A stretch of 64,000 nucleotides of DNA from Whitmania pigra (lineage: Eukaryota > Annelida > Clitellata > Hirudinida > Haemopidae): the NCBI GenBank assembly GCA_021613335.1, contig JAJTWR010000293.1:62501-126500 (forward strand), written 5' to 3'. Of the stretch, positions 24,443-34,545 are shown in pieces (position 1 is the first letter of the stretch; each line of letters starts with the position of its first letter). The notes beneath the pieces are model-generated. The model had not been told where the DNA came from. It saw only the letters and a program-made list of their open reading frames with translations, and ran no database searches. A program made the translations under genes and the position numbers.

Positions 24443-27094
24443 TGTGATGTTCTATCGTTTAATTTGTTCGTGAAAAACCAACAACCGTTCCTTTTTATTT
24501 TCCGCACTTCAACGCCGCCATATAAACAAAGATCCCCTATCGTTACTACATTACATCCCTCCCCTTTTTGGAAAACCTAGTCAAATATTAGTTCACAACA
24601 TAGTCTGCAAAGCGGGCGGGCAGTTTATGTTCACGCTTGGAGCGGCGTACAACGTTCTGATCTTGCTGTGTGCTGTACTCGCCTTCCGGAGCAGTTTGCG
24701 GCATGACATCACTGGATGTGACATCACCTTCCACCACGTCTTCGGATGGTTCCTTGAATTTTGCATAACCCGACAAGCGGTTATCTATTCCTTTGAAGAG
24801 TGACGAGTTGCGGGTGACTGATTGTCCGTCAGTGTTGCGTGTAGCAGTGATCATCGAGTGGTTCTTTGACGTAACTGTGTGTGGTACTGGCATGTACGGT
24901 GTGAGTGATCTGTTGTGTGTGATTGGTTGTTTCACAATGACCGTGTCACCCACGCTGATTGATGAAGGTTTGACATAGGACTTGTTGTCAGCGTAGTCCT
25001 TCATCTTTGACTTCATGAGAGCATCTCGCTCACGAAATTTTCTATCGCCTTGTGTATCAGTGACTGTAGATGATTCTGTTGATGGTAGAGTTGTTTTGAA
25101 GGGACGTCCAAACAGCATTGTCGCAGGAGGACGACCAGTTGTGCTGTGAGGCGTGGCACGATACTGACGAAGAAAGATGTTCAGTTCTTGATGCCAATTC
25201 TTGTGTTCGAGTTGCGCTGTCTTGATAACCTTCTTTACCGTCTTCACAAATTGTTCGACCTCACCATTGGCACGCGGCCATAGCGGAGTTATCTTTCGAT
25301 GCTTGAAACCCATATATTCAGCAAAACGGGTGAATTCAAAACCATTGAAGGGGGGTCCATTATCCGACTTCAGAATGTCACACGAACCAAATTCTGATAG
25401 GATGCGATCAAGTTTTGGTATCACGCTGGTTGCTGCGGTTGACTGAACAATTTCAACCACAGGAAATCGTGAATAGTCATCAATGACCACGAGTAGGTAG
25501 TCACCAGTTGTTAACTGAGCAAAATCAATACTCAATTCACTCCAGGGTGATGACGGTAGTTGGGTCATTTGTAGTGGTTCACGAAGCGGGGTTGCGACGG
25601 CGATTTGGCAGGCAATGCATTCTTTGACGCGTTCTTCCACCAAACGGTCGATCCCAGGAAACCAGACTTTTTCCCTAATCAAAGCTTTGGTCTTGACAAT
25701 GCCTTGATGTCCTTGATGTGCGAGATTGACTGCACGTTCCCTCAGTGACTCTGGAATAACTATGCGGCTATTGCGTAGTAGTATACTGTCTCCACTGACA
25801 CACAGTTCAGCACGCATTCTAGCGAACGTGTCAAACTCGTTAGTGTTTATGTTAGCGATGTGTGACCAATCGTTTGTACGGATCGCATCGATGACAGCGA
25901 GCAGTGTCTTGTCTTTGACGGTCGCAGTGGCAATTTCAATGCGAGTCATAGCTTTCGGTACTGCATGACCCACGAGGTAGTTGACGTACTCTTCGGCGAT
26001 TTGTTCTTCACGACTCGATCGGTCACTTGACAAAGTTGGATGTCGTGAAAGATAGTCGGCTGGATTGTCATGACCTGGTCTGTAGATGATGGTTGTCTCA
26101 TATGGTTGAAGGCGTAGTGCCCAACGCTCGATGCGTGCTGGCGGCTTGCATTTTGGATTGTTGTACAGACTGACTAATGGCTTGTGATCAGTATGAATGG
26201 TCACTGGCTTGCCATGGATGTATATATGAAAATGTTCACAAGACCAAACGACTGCGAGTGCTTCTCGTTCTGTCTGTGAGTATCGTTGTTCGACATCAGT
26301 CAACGATCTACTGGCGTAAGCGATGATATGTTCTTCGTTGTTATTTCCACGTTGAATCAAGATGGCGCCGAGTCCGACTGGACTAGCATCAGTGTGTATT
26401 TCTGTTTGCTTGTCAGAGTCAAAATACGACATTACTGGAGCATTGCATAGTTTCTGTTTGAGTTGTGCGAGTGCAGATTCTTGCTCATTGGTCCACTGCC
26501 ATGGTGTGTCCTGTCGTGTTAGTCTACGTAGTGGCTCGGAAACTGTAGCATAGTTTGGTATGAAAAACTTGTTGAGAGCAGTGACAGCCTTTTCGAACGG
26601 ATCCTCTCCCTCTGCAGCTTCGGCATCTGGAAGAGTATCAAGGATGTCGTTGACTTCCTCACCCGCGTAGTGGAGTAGGAGTGCTCTTTGACGTTTGCGA
26701 TCAACAATATTTACGGCCACCATCAGGTTGCGAAAGCGAGAAACCCACTTTGTCCATCGAACTCCTGCTGAGTCGTGTGAATCGACTACAAACGACGGAA
26801 ACGTTGGTAGTGCTTCAGCCATGGATTAGATAATGGTGTTATCGATAGTAGCTTTCGATGACTTCGATAACGCTCGGAGGCCAGACAACAGCGTCTATCC
26901 GAAATAAACAAACTTCCGATTTTTTGTCGATAAAATTGGTGCAAACTATTTGCGAAGGTCCGTTTCGAAATTCTCGTCGCCAATGTGATGTTCTATCGTT
27001 TTATTTGTTCGTAAAAACCAACAACCGTTCCTTTTAATTTCCGCACTTCAACGCCGCCATATAAACAAAGATCCCCTATCGTTACTACATTACA
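24443..27094 (-). mobile_element. Ty3/gypsy LTR retrotransposon, deletion derivative (2.65 kb)
   Basis: Bounded by two short direct repeats that start TGTGATGTTC and end ACTACATTACA: 26984-27094 (5' LTR in element orientation, 111 bp) and 24443-24555 (3' LTR, 113 bp). The host 5-mer GGTTT is duplicated on both sides (24438-24442 and 27095-27099), while copy 2 has a single GGTTT at the same place. On the minus strand the 5' LTR is followed by TTGGCGACGAGAAT, a plausible primer-binding site, and the 3' LTR is preceded by the polypurine tract AAAAAGGGGAGGGA. The LTRs differ by about two substitutions and two single-base indels. At 2.65 kb it is about half the length of a full element because the middle of pol is gone. 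Confidence 0.95.
24588..26822 (-). CDS. Fused Gag-(RNase H)-integrase polyprotein of the gypsy element
   Basis: One uninterrupted frame of 744 codons, start ATG at 26820-26822. Residues 1-90 look like the N-terminus of a gypsy Gag (WVSRFRNLMVAV, EDPFEKAVTALNKFF). From FIPNYATVSEPLRRLT at about 87-102 the protein is the end of the reverse transcriptase thumb/connection. RNase H follows with HTDAS (D145), E187, TDHKP (D212) and D256. Integrase has the HHCC zinc site (H369, H372, C402, C405) and a catalytic triad D433, D487, E523 with DD35E spacing. The protease (DTG) and RT palm with YVDD are absent, as is the Gag zinc knuckle. The join keeps the frame at the tetrapeptide FIPN. The residues needed by RNase H and integrase are intact, so the loss is clean and recent-looking. 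The element could move only with enzymes supplied in trans. Confidence 0.9.
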   Translation of the reverse strand: MAEALPTFPSFVVDSHDSAGVRWTKWVSRFRNLMVAVNIVDRKRQRALLLHYAGEEVNDILDTLPDAEAAEGEDPFEKAVTALNKFFIPNYATVSEPLRRLTRQDTPWQWTNEQESALAQLKQKLCNAPVMSYFDSDKQTEIHTDASPVGLGAILIQRGNNNEEHIIAYASRSLTDVEQRYSQTEREALAVVWSCEHFHIYIHGKPVTIHTDHKPLVSLYNNPKCKPPARIERWALRLQPYETTIIYRPGHDNPADYLSRHPTLSSDRSSREEQIAEEYVNYLVGHAVPKAMTRIEIATATVKDKTLLAVIDAIRTNDWSHIANINTNEFDTFARMRAELCVSGDSILLRNSRIVIPESLRERAVNLAHQGHQGIVKTKALIREKVWFPGIDRLVEERVKECIACQIAVATPLREPLQMTQLPSSPWSELSIDFAQLTTGDYLLVVIDDYSRFPVVEIVQSTAATSVIPKLDRILSEFGSCDILKSDNGPPFNGFEFTRFAEYMGFKHRKITPLWPRANGEVEQFVKTVKKVIKTAQLEHKNWHQELNIFLRQYRATPHSTTGRPPATMLFGRPFKTTLPSTESSTVTDTQGDRKFRERDALMKSKMKDYADNKSYVKPSSISVGDTVIVKQPITHNRSLTPYMPVPHTVTSKNHSMITATRNTDGQSVTRNSSLFKGIDNRLSGYAKFKEPSEDVVEGDVTSSDVMPQTAPEGEYSTQQDQNVVRRSKREHKLPARFADYVVN

Positions 27095-27200
27095 GGTTTG
27101 AACATTGTTGGATTCGATTTGAACATTGTTGGATTCGATTTGAACATTGTTGGATTCGATTTGAACATTGTTGGATTCGATTTGAACATTGTTGGATTCG
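27095..27200. repeat. 21-bp minisatellite inside the hAT MITE, copy 1
   Basis: Tandem 21-bp units starting GATTCGATTTGAAC and ending ATTGTTG. One unit lies left of the gypsy element (about 24414-24434), then a variant unit with GGTTT is split by the insertion, and four standard units follow, six in all. The unit length is a multiple of three, so it stays open in several frames, but there is no reason to think it is translated. Confidence 0.9.
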
Positions 27201-27755
27201 ATTTTGGCCTCCGCGATTTTGATTCGATTCGATTTGCCTTTTTTTTTCAATGAAAATCAATGAAATATTATTTATAAAGATGGTTATAAATTTAAGAATT
27301 CTATATTTTTGGCGTGCTCCTCGTTAAGTAAACATTGTTGTAGGTTACATGCTTCTTGTGCTACTTGTAGCTTTACCGCCTTTTAAATATGTCCGAGTTA
27401 GATAGCAGGAAATATGGGATTTTAGCGAAATTTGTTAAAGACAGCCAAAGGACGGAAAGCGATTGGTGTATGAGGTGCAAATTTTGCTCTTGAGGGAACA
27501 TAGAACTGACTCAAACTGGGTTTAATGATTTTTTTTAAACGGTAATAAAAATGTCATAAATGAATGTTGGCTGTTAATTTCATTGTGTTTTGCTCGAAAA
27601 AATTTGCGAAGCTACGGCAGCAGTAAAGTTTTGAAGATTTGATTCGATTTGGGATTTGATTTGATTTGGAATTTTGAGATTCTATTCGAGATTTGGTTGT
27701 TGAAATTTGAATCATTTTAAAGATGATTTGAGATTTGACCATCACTGAATGAGAC

Positions 27756-28410
27756 TATCGAATGAGATTATACTATTTTCAAGTCGATTTGAGACCTCTC
27801 AACCTTTTGTCAGGTCTGCAAGACAAAGAAGTCAATTCTTGTAATAACTTTCCAATTCTCAATGCAGAAGCTTTACTTGCGGATTTGAAATCAAGCACCG
27901 CCAGACGGGGACCGGTCTGCCCAGTTTGCCCAGTTCAGCGGGTTACGGCTGAGCAAAGTCTCGGGATAAGGTCGGGACCCTAGGGGAAAGAAGCTCATTA
28001 ATATGCCAAAGAGCCCCCTCCTAAGTTTTAATGTTTCAATCTCCATTATCAGAATTGCAAAAATCACTTGACATTAATTTATAGTAGTTTAAGGAGACTA
28101 ATGTCTGTATGATAAACCACTTTTTTTAAAGTCAATATCCAAATTTTGATAGTCTTATTTTAAATATTTCCATCGAATTTTAATATGTTGTCTCCTCATC
28201 CTTACGATTTATGCCCATAGAATAAGATATTTATTAGTTGTTTACATATATTTCTTAAATTATTTGACTTACTGCTAAATTTATTACTTATTTTCTTCTG
28301 TTCATTTATTTCAGGTCAAAACGGAAGATCTTGAGTTTTGTGTCTTTGTTGACTTTTATTATCGTTGTAGTTGTTCGAACCTAAGCTTTGCGTGATTTAG
28401 TTCAAGATTT
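27756..28410. other. Spacer between the MITE and MTRFR, copy 1
   Basis: AT-rich spacer with one exon-like open stretch at 27762-27983 (+) after a TTTTCAAG acceptor. It reads VDLRPLNLLSGLQDKEV and then NAEALLADLKSSTAR. The latter recalls a paxillin LD motif (DALLADLESTT), but no LIM domain or other paxillin exon is near. It is repeated in copy 2. The remainder is probable 5' UTR or promoter of MTRFR. Confidence 0.4.
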
Positions 28411-29019
28411 ATGAAAATGTTTTTGACAAGGCATTTCCACAATATCCACAGATCTTTTGCCTCACAATTTATCCATTTGATGCAGGTTGACTTACTTTAA
28501 TCAAGAGCTTCATTACGTAAATTGTCATTACGTTGTGTTACAGATTGGCACCAGCTGTACTTTGCACAAAAAGACAAAATTTGAGTATCCCCCTCTTAAA
28601 GAGGAGGAACTCGTGGAAGATTTCGTGAGAGGATCCGGACCTGGGGGTCAAGCCACGAATAAAACTAATAACTGCGTCGTATTGAAGCACATACCCTCAG
28701 GACTAACCGTAAAAGTAACGTTAACTGACAACATCGTGCCATCCAACTAACATAAGTTGCCATTCTTGCCAAATTGTTTGATAAATTGTGCCACGTATTT
28801 TCATGACTTCAGTGCCACTTAACAAGATCACTGGATGACAACAGGAAGGCTGCTAGGTACCAACTTCAACAGAAACTTGATTTTCATCTCTATGGAGAAA
28901 ACTGCCAAGTTGAAATACAAAAAAGAATTGATTCAAAAGAAAGACAGAGGAAGATACGCAAAACTAAAGACAGACTTTTGAAGTTAAAGGAGTTCAAAGA
29001 AAGAGAAGGATTGTCTTGA
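28411..29019 (+). CDS. MTRFR: Mitochondrial translation release factor in rescue (MTRFR/C12orf65), copy 1
   Basis: Small mitochondrial class-I release-factor-like protein that helps free peptides from stalled mitoribosomes. Three exons: 28411-28485 (start ATG), 28544-28714 and 28813-29019 (stop TGA), in phase, 150 residues (human about 166). The first exon encodes [20 protein letters not shown], a typical basic mitochondrial presequence. Exon 2 holds the catalytic GGQ in [15 protein letters not shown], then [14 protein letters not shown], close to human [14 protein letters not shown]...[10 protein letters not shown]. Exon 3 gives [15 protein letters not shown] and a Lys/Arg-rich tail ([20 protein letters not shown]) that in the family contacts the ribosome. 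There is no codon-recognition domain, as expected. It is convergent with RAB39 and its coding sequence appears unchanged in copy 2. Confidence 0.92.
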
Positions 29020-30209
29020 TGATTCAGACATTTTCCCATAAACTCGGTCATTCACTTTTTTGTTCCTGCTTGTTTTATGTCAAATTTTAATCATTCAATC
29101 TCTTTAAAACTAATAGGCATGAGATCAAACTTTAATTTATGAATGCTGGGAATGCAAAACAAAAATGCAAGGAAAATCAACCAAAGCCACAAAATGGAAG
29201 CAATTCTCTGACTAGGAGGCTAGCAAAATGAACAAGATGAGTGAAAATTAAAATATCACCATTGCACTGGACTCAGACAACAACAATGCCTATGCAGGAA
29301 ACAGCACCACAGATCAAAACAAATGGCTTATAAAATGACAGATGCAATTTAAAAAATTACATGATCAATGGAGATCAGATAATAAAGGAAATTCAGAATA
29401 AAAGTTTCTTGACAATATGTCACCAATAATTACTGTGATTTTTATGAAGATGAAACTAGAAAATGTTCTGGGAAAATAGAAAATGTATAGGTCCAGATGA
29501 GAAAAATCATCAGAAAATTGTGGCTTGAGTCATTGTAATTTCACATAACAAGATTACATTGACTTGATATAACTTAATGCCATACCATGAACAAAGGTGA
29601 TCAAAATGTGTTTCCACAGATTTTGATTAACAGCATAGCAAAATACAAATTGAGATCACAGAGAAATACAATCTTTGTTCGGAATGAACAGACATTAGGA
29701 CTCGATGTCAAAATATCCTCTAAGCTTTGGTCTTCGAGACAAATGCACAGAAACAAGCATTACAACATCGCAAATTGAAAGCTCAAAGCTTGTGCTTCAC
29801 AAACTCCAAACAGTTCTTGATGTTAAGAATTTCTTAAAAGTGTGTGTCGCACACGAATGTTGTAAATGTGTCTTATAAATACATGCTACTAATGTATGTT
29901 TTAAATTTGTAATATAAATGCACGTTACAAATGACGACGATGACGTAAATAAATGTATACTATCCATTGTCAAGAAGATTCAAGTATCATATTGACATAG
30001 TAGGCAATAATCAACTCCAACCACTTAATTGTTTGATTAAATTAAGTAGCATGCTCGTACTGAAATTTGCTGTGAACACTGGCTTGATCGTGCCGGTGTG
30101 CAGCCGTACATTTGAGATGAAAACGTTGACACAATTCAAAAGCAAACAATGAGGTGCATCATTGCAGGTCAACTACAAGAAGAGACCGACCTAGAGGAAA
30201 CAAAACCAT
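29020..30209. other. Spacer between MTRFR and RAB39 3' ends, copy 1
   Basis: AT-rich sequence between two convergent genes, presumably containing both 3' UTRs. Short frames (29587-29778, 29967-30152) lack motifs and splice sites. Nothing else is supported. Confidence 0.5.
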
Positions 30210-31030
30210 TCAGCAACAGCTGCCTCCTCCACCACAATCAGCCTTCAAGATTGTTGAATCCCTCATGCCAGGGGGTTCACAAAGGGCAAGGTATGTGCCC
30301 TCTTTTATCCCTTCCCAGTCATGAGTGGGATAGTAGTCACCCTGACGTATTTTAGAATAGATTTCTCTGGCAATCGTCACAAATGCTTCTTCAACATTTT
30401 TTCCTGTTATGGCTGAGGTCTCAAAGAATTGGAATCCATTCACATTAGCGAACGTTCTGCCTATTAATAAAAATCAGTTACAAAGTTAAATAAACAACTA
30501 TTTGAAACCAAAATATACAATTTGAATTATTGAGCTGTCAAATACCAAACACCTTCTCGAAGAGATACCCTTCTTTCTGCTTCAGCATCAGCCTTATGTC
30601 CAACCACCACATAAACTGCTTTATGTGGCAAAATGTGAACTCTTGACTCCTCAAGCCAGTCCTCCAGATGGTCAAAAGTTTGGCGTCTTGTAATGTCATA
30701 AACGAGCAATACACCGACCGAATTGCGGTAGTAAGATCGGGTTATAGATCTGCAGAGCAAACAATTTTCTACTTATAGCACTTTGAAAGTTCAAGATCCG
30801 ACTGTATTAAACCTGAATCGTTCTTGTCCAGCCGTATCCCAGAGCTGCAGCTTGACTCTAATACCTGGCTTTATATCAACAAGACGAGCAAAAAAATCCA
30901 CACCCATGGTAGGTTCGCATGGCTCTTCGAACTTTCCCTCAGTGAAATATCTTAACAAACTTGACTTTCCTACGGTACTGTCACCAATCAAGATAAGCCT
31001 AAACTGATAATCAAATGTGTGGTCTTCCAT
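30210..31030 (-). CDS. RAB39: Rab GTPase RAB39, copy 1
   Basis: Small GTPase of vesicle traffic; RAB39 proteins act in Golgi/endosomal trafficking and autophagy. Exons: 30813-31030, 30553-30749 and 30210-30460, in phase, 221 residues. The start is MEDHTFDYQFRLILIGD; an upstream in-frame ATG at 31087 would add an unusual extension and is not preferred. Nucleotide-binding motifs are present: P-loop GDSTVGKSS, switch I TMGVDFFAR, switch II WDTAGQERFR (catalytic Gln kept), GHKAD in place of NKxD as in RAB39 (GHKCD), and ETSA. SITRSYYRNSVG and DWLEESRVHILPHKAVYVVVGHK fit RAB39. The tail GGGGSCC ends in a double cysteine for geranylgeranylation. It is head to head with hnRNP Q/R. Copy 2 differs at residue 5 (Thr to Ile). 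Confidence 0.93.
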
Positions 31031-31769
31031 TGAAATCTTTTTTATAAACAAGGGTATCCTGTTTTTGAAGTATTCTACAACAACCAAGTCAATATCCCGC
31101 TAACCAAGCGATCGCCCCTCGACGCCCAGGAAATTTCTGCTAAATTTACTTTTAATGTCCAGATCATTAGATTTTTGACCATCGACATATGATTTTTTTT
31201 TAATAATTTTTTTATTTTTTAAATTTTTTTAAGCTTATGAAAATATATAAAAAAACTAACAGAAAGGTAAGCAAACATCTTTCAACAATTTTGTTTAAAC
31301 TTACTGTAAGTGGGCTGCAACTTGGAAATAACTGCTTGTATGATATTGAGACTATCCTTTTTCAATAGTTCAGAATAAATTAGGCACTTGTTCGATCAGG
31401 TGTTTCCTGCTAGAATCACGTTTCTTTATCGTCTGCGTTTTATTTGCCCTTAATTTGGACGTTTGTTGTCGGTCTGAGTGTTTTAGAGCTAGCAAATACT
31501 TGAGTATTTTTGCCTCGCGTTATGCTTAACAAAATATTTGGGAGACGTTGAATTGCAACTCCGTATTTTTCTGAAATTAGGTATGGGGTCGCCTTTTTTC
31601 TGTCGTCATTAAGTTTGTATTAGCATTTTAAGGGTTTTAACTTAGAGTTTTCAGAGTTCAAGTTAAAATGCTGAAACTTAGTTTTAATTGAATTAATTTG
31701 TGAACTACACGTGTTTAATGCGGTACTTTTCCACGCAGAATTGAGCCGTTGGTTAAGCTCGTCGCACGA
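31031..31769. promoter_or_regulatory. Shared intergenic region between divergent RAB39 and hnRNP Q/R, copy 1
   Basis: The 739 bp between the two start codons of a head-to-head gene pair. It includes a GC-richer stretch near 31088-31140 upstream of RAB39, a T-rich tract at 31190-31240 and the presumed hnRNP 5' UTR. No individual promoter element could be identified. The same arrangement is kept in copy 2 (51391-52128). Confidence 0.4.
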
Positions 31770-33194
31770 ATGGCCTCTGAAAGTAAAGTTTTTACTCTTC
31801 TCGATAGAGAAGAATTGGGTGAAAAGGAATATGAGGAGAGGAACAATCTGTTCAATTCTCTTCACGACGATGTGATTAATGAACTGAAGTCTGCCTTTAA
31901 AGAAGGTATTCATTTTGTTAACAGATGGAATTTGTACATAAATCCTTTAGCTTGTTCAGAGTTATTCAGAGAAGCTGCTCTATGGTACTATTTGCATGTC
32001 TTTTGGATATTTAACTGTTGAGCAATTTTAGAGTAGACATTTAGGAGAAATTAAAAAAAACCTAAGAGTAGAAAAGCTACATATTACATGAAAACATGGG
32101 AGCTATTGGTTGAATAAAGCATAAATGGTAACAAACTGGCTGGCCGCTCAAACATTTTAAAATGTTATTCTGCCACTTTTTCTAGTTTATTTTTTATTGT
32201 TCGTGTTTTAGGAGTCTTGACCTCAAAAGAGCTCGACCTGAGAGCCCTGGAGGCTATCAAAGAGATACCAGCAGAGGAGGGTGTGTCAGTCATCAAGGAG
32301 CTGAAGGTCAGCAACTTGGATCATGTGACTAACAAGAGTGCATTTCTGTGCAGTCTCATCAAGAGTCAGAGGCAGAAGCTAAAGGCCAGGGTGGGGTGCT
32401 TTCTAGAAAATGGGGAAACCCAGCCAAAGGGACCCAATGAAGAGAAGATTAAGGCTAGAATATTTTTTAGTTTAATATACATTCCAGGAATTTCACTATT
32501 ATAAATCTTTTAGACTCATTTTGTTTGAATTGTAATGAAGTTTTCCAATTATTCCATAATTACCAGCTGCTCATTTCTTTCTTATTTTTTTAAAAAGCCT
32601 TTAAGTGTCTTCTTGAGGTACTATTTATAAAGTACCAGCACAGTTTTTAAAATTAATTACTCAGGTTAATGGAAACCATTAGAATTTAACTGATTGATTA
32701 TTTAGGAGTTGCTTGAGAGAACGGGATACTCACTAGACATCTCACCTGGTCAAAGAAAGTACGGAGGTCCTCCTCCCGAATGGACTGGTCCCTCTCCTCC
32801 ATCTGGGCACGAGGTATGGTGGGAGAAGTTATGGGTCTCTGACATTATTCACATTCTACTTATGCTGTACATTAATTAGCATTAAGGTTACAATGTGTTG
32901 CAGCTTATAACTATCATGACATTTAGCTTAATTAGCATCTCAAGAGCATAATTGTTTGCATACATCTTTCTTTAATTGCTTGAACGCACTCCTCATCAAT
33001 TCGCTCGATCGTTTCAGTTATTCTGCGGCAAGATATCCCGAGACATCTACGAGGACACTTTGGTTCCCCTGTTCGAACAGCACGGTCGACTGTGGGACTT
33101 GAGGCTCATGATGGACCCTGTCATGGGCAGGAACAGAGGCTTCTGCTTCGTCACATTTGTCGAACTGCAGGATGCCCAGTCTGCCGTGAAAGCT
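31770..33194 (+). CDS. SYNCRIP: hnRNP Q/R (SYNCRIP-like), exons 1-4 only, copy 1 (truncated)
   Basis: The 5' part of an RNA-binding protein gene whose complete version lies in copy 2. Exons: 31770-31905, 32212-32453, 32706-32813 and 33018-33194. They encode the acidic N-terminal domain ([25 protein letters not shown]), the [20 protein letters not shown] linker and RRM1 (RNP1 RGFCFVTF). After exon 4 the sequence enters an (AAT)n array and then unrelated DNA, so RRM2, RRM3 and the Tyr/Gly-rich tail are missing. RRM1 reads GKISRD where copy 2 and the human protein have GKIPRD, a change at a conserved position. The donor of exon 2 appears to be GC rather than GT. It is either a broken duplicate or an allele cut off by assembly. 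Confidence 0.85.
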
Positions 33195-33469
33195 GTCAGT
33201 TGGTTTTGGTGATGGTTGTTGCAGATGATATGAGTGGTTATGCTAAGCAGGAGAAAGTGCTAGTTCACTAATTGGCAATAGTATTGACACTTTTTTAGAT
33301 ATTAATTTAAAATCTAATCTAAAGAAGTTATATTTCTAGTTATCATTATAACTATGAATTTCATTATAATCGTTGTTGTCATTCTTATGATTACTAACCA
33401 TAATCCACAACTGATTATGCTTGATGAATTGGTCCTTATTTTCTATCACTGGACTCAAACTTCTAGGAC

Positions 33470-33797
<328 letters not shown>

Positions 33798-34229
33798 AAA
33801 GGAAATAGCTTAAAGTATAATGCAAGTCATCTTTTGTATTGATAATTATAATTATTATAATTGATAAAAAATAAAGTTGACTGAATCATCCAGAGCAGCA
33901 ACGAATATTCAAAGAACTTTGAACAAAAATACTGAAATAGATTGTCAATTAATTCTCAACAAACTTTATTTTACAAACTTCTTATAATCTCGGTCATCGC
34001 CTGAATACCGCTAAAAACAAACAATGTGTACAGTGTAGAAGCAGTAACAAAGACAATTAATTCAAAAATTCGAACGCAACCCACCAATAAAATGGTCGTA
34101 TAACAGAAATATGACTGACACGTGAACATGAACACGTGACCATGAACACGTGACAGTGAACATGGAAATAACTAAGGAAAAATGAGAAATTTTCAGGAAG
34201 TCCATCGTCACGTAGATGAATTCAGCAGA

Positions 34230-34545
34230 GGAATACACGTTGGACTTGGAAAGGTCTTGGTGGATCTTGCATGGACCTCTAAATCTTGAATGGATTTCTT
34301 CTCGAGTGGTTTTGGGTGAATTTTGGGTGGGTCTTAATTGGATTTTGAGTGGGTCTTGGGTAAATTTTTGGTGGATATTGGGCGAGTCTTGGGAGGATGT
34401 AGAATAGATTTTGAGTAGCTCTTGAGTGAATCTTGTATGGAACTTCGGTGGGTTTGAGTAGATTTTGGGTGAGTCTTGAGTTGATTTTGGGTGAGTCTTG
34501 AGTTGATTTTGGGTGAGTTTTGAATGAGTCTTGAAAGAATTTTGC
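34230..34545. repeat. Degenerate minisatellite (units of about 22 bp)
   Basis: Irregular tandem repeats built on GGGTGAGTCTTGAGT and GATTTTGG, best preserved at 34450-34520 and decaying leftwards. The minus strand stays open over it and yields a Thr/Gln/Ser/Pro-rich frame of repeats like THPKSTQDSPK, which is best explained by the repeat and not by a gene. Confidence 0.75.

Larger units (their letters stand above)
24354..27747. mobile_element. hAT-type MITE, copy 1, interrupted by a gypsy element
   Basis: Begins CAGTGATGGGCAAATC and ends GATTTGAGATTTGACCATCACTG, imperfect inverted repeats. Flanking 8-bp sequences are ACTGAGAC and AATGAGAC, one mismatch; in copy 2 both are AATGAGAC. Without the gypsy insertion it is about 740 bp. 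Subterminal parts are built of GATTCGATTTG-type repeats. On the plus strand at about 27390 an ATG opens a short frame, MSELDSRKYGILAKFVKD, then ESDWCMRCKFC and a stop. This resembles the BED zinc-finger start of a hAT transposase, so the MITE seems to derive from an autonomous hAT by internal deletion. Confidence 0.88.

Noticed and set aside
30149..30355. Plus-strand frame over the last RAB39 exon
   Set aside because: It is an antisense shadow of a well supported Rab exon.
31028..31087. Upstream in-frame ATG for RAB39
   Set aside because: RAB39 proteins begin just before YQFRL; the extension has no counterpart in the family.
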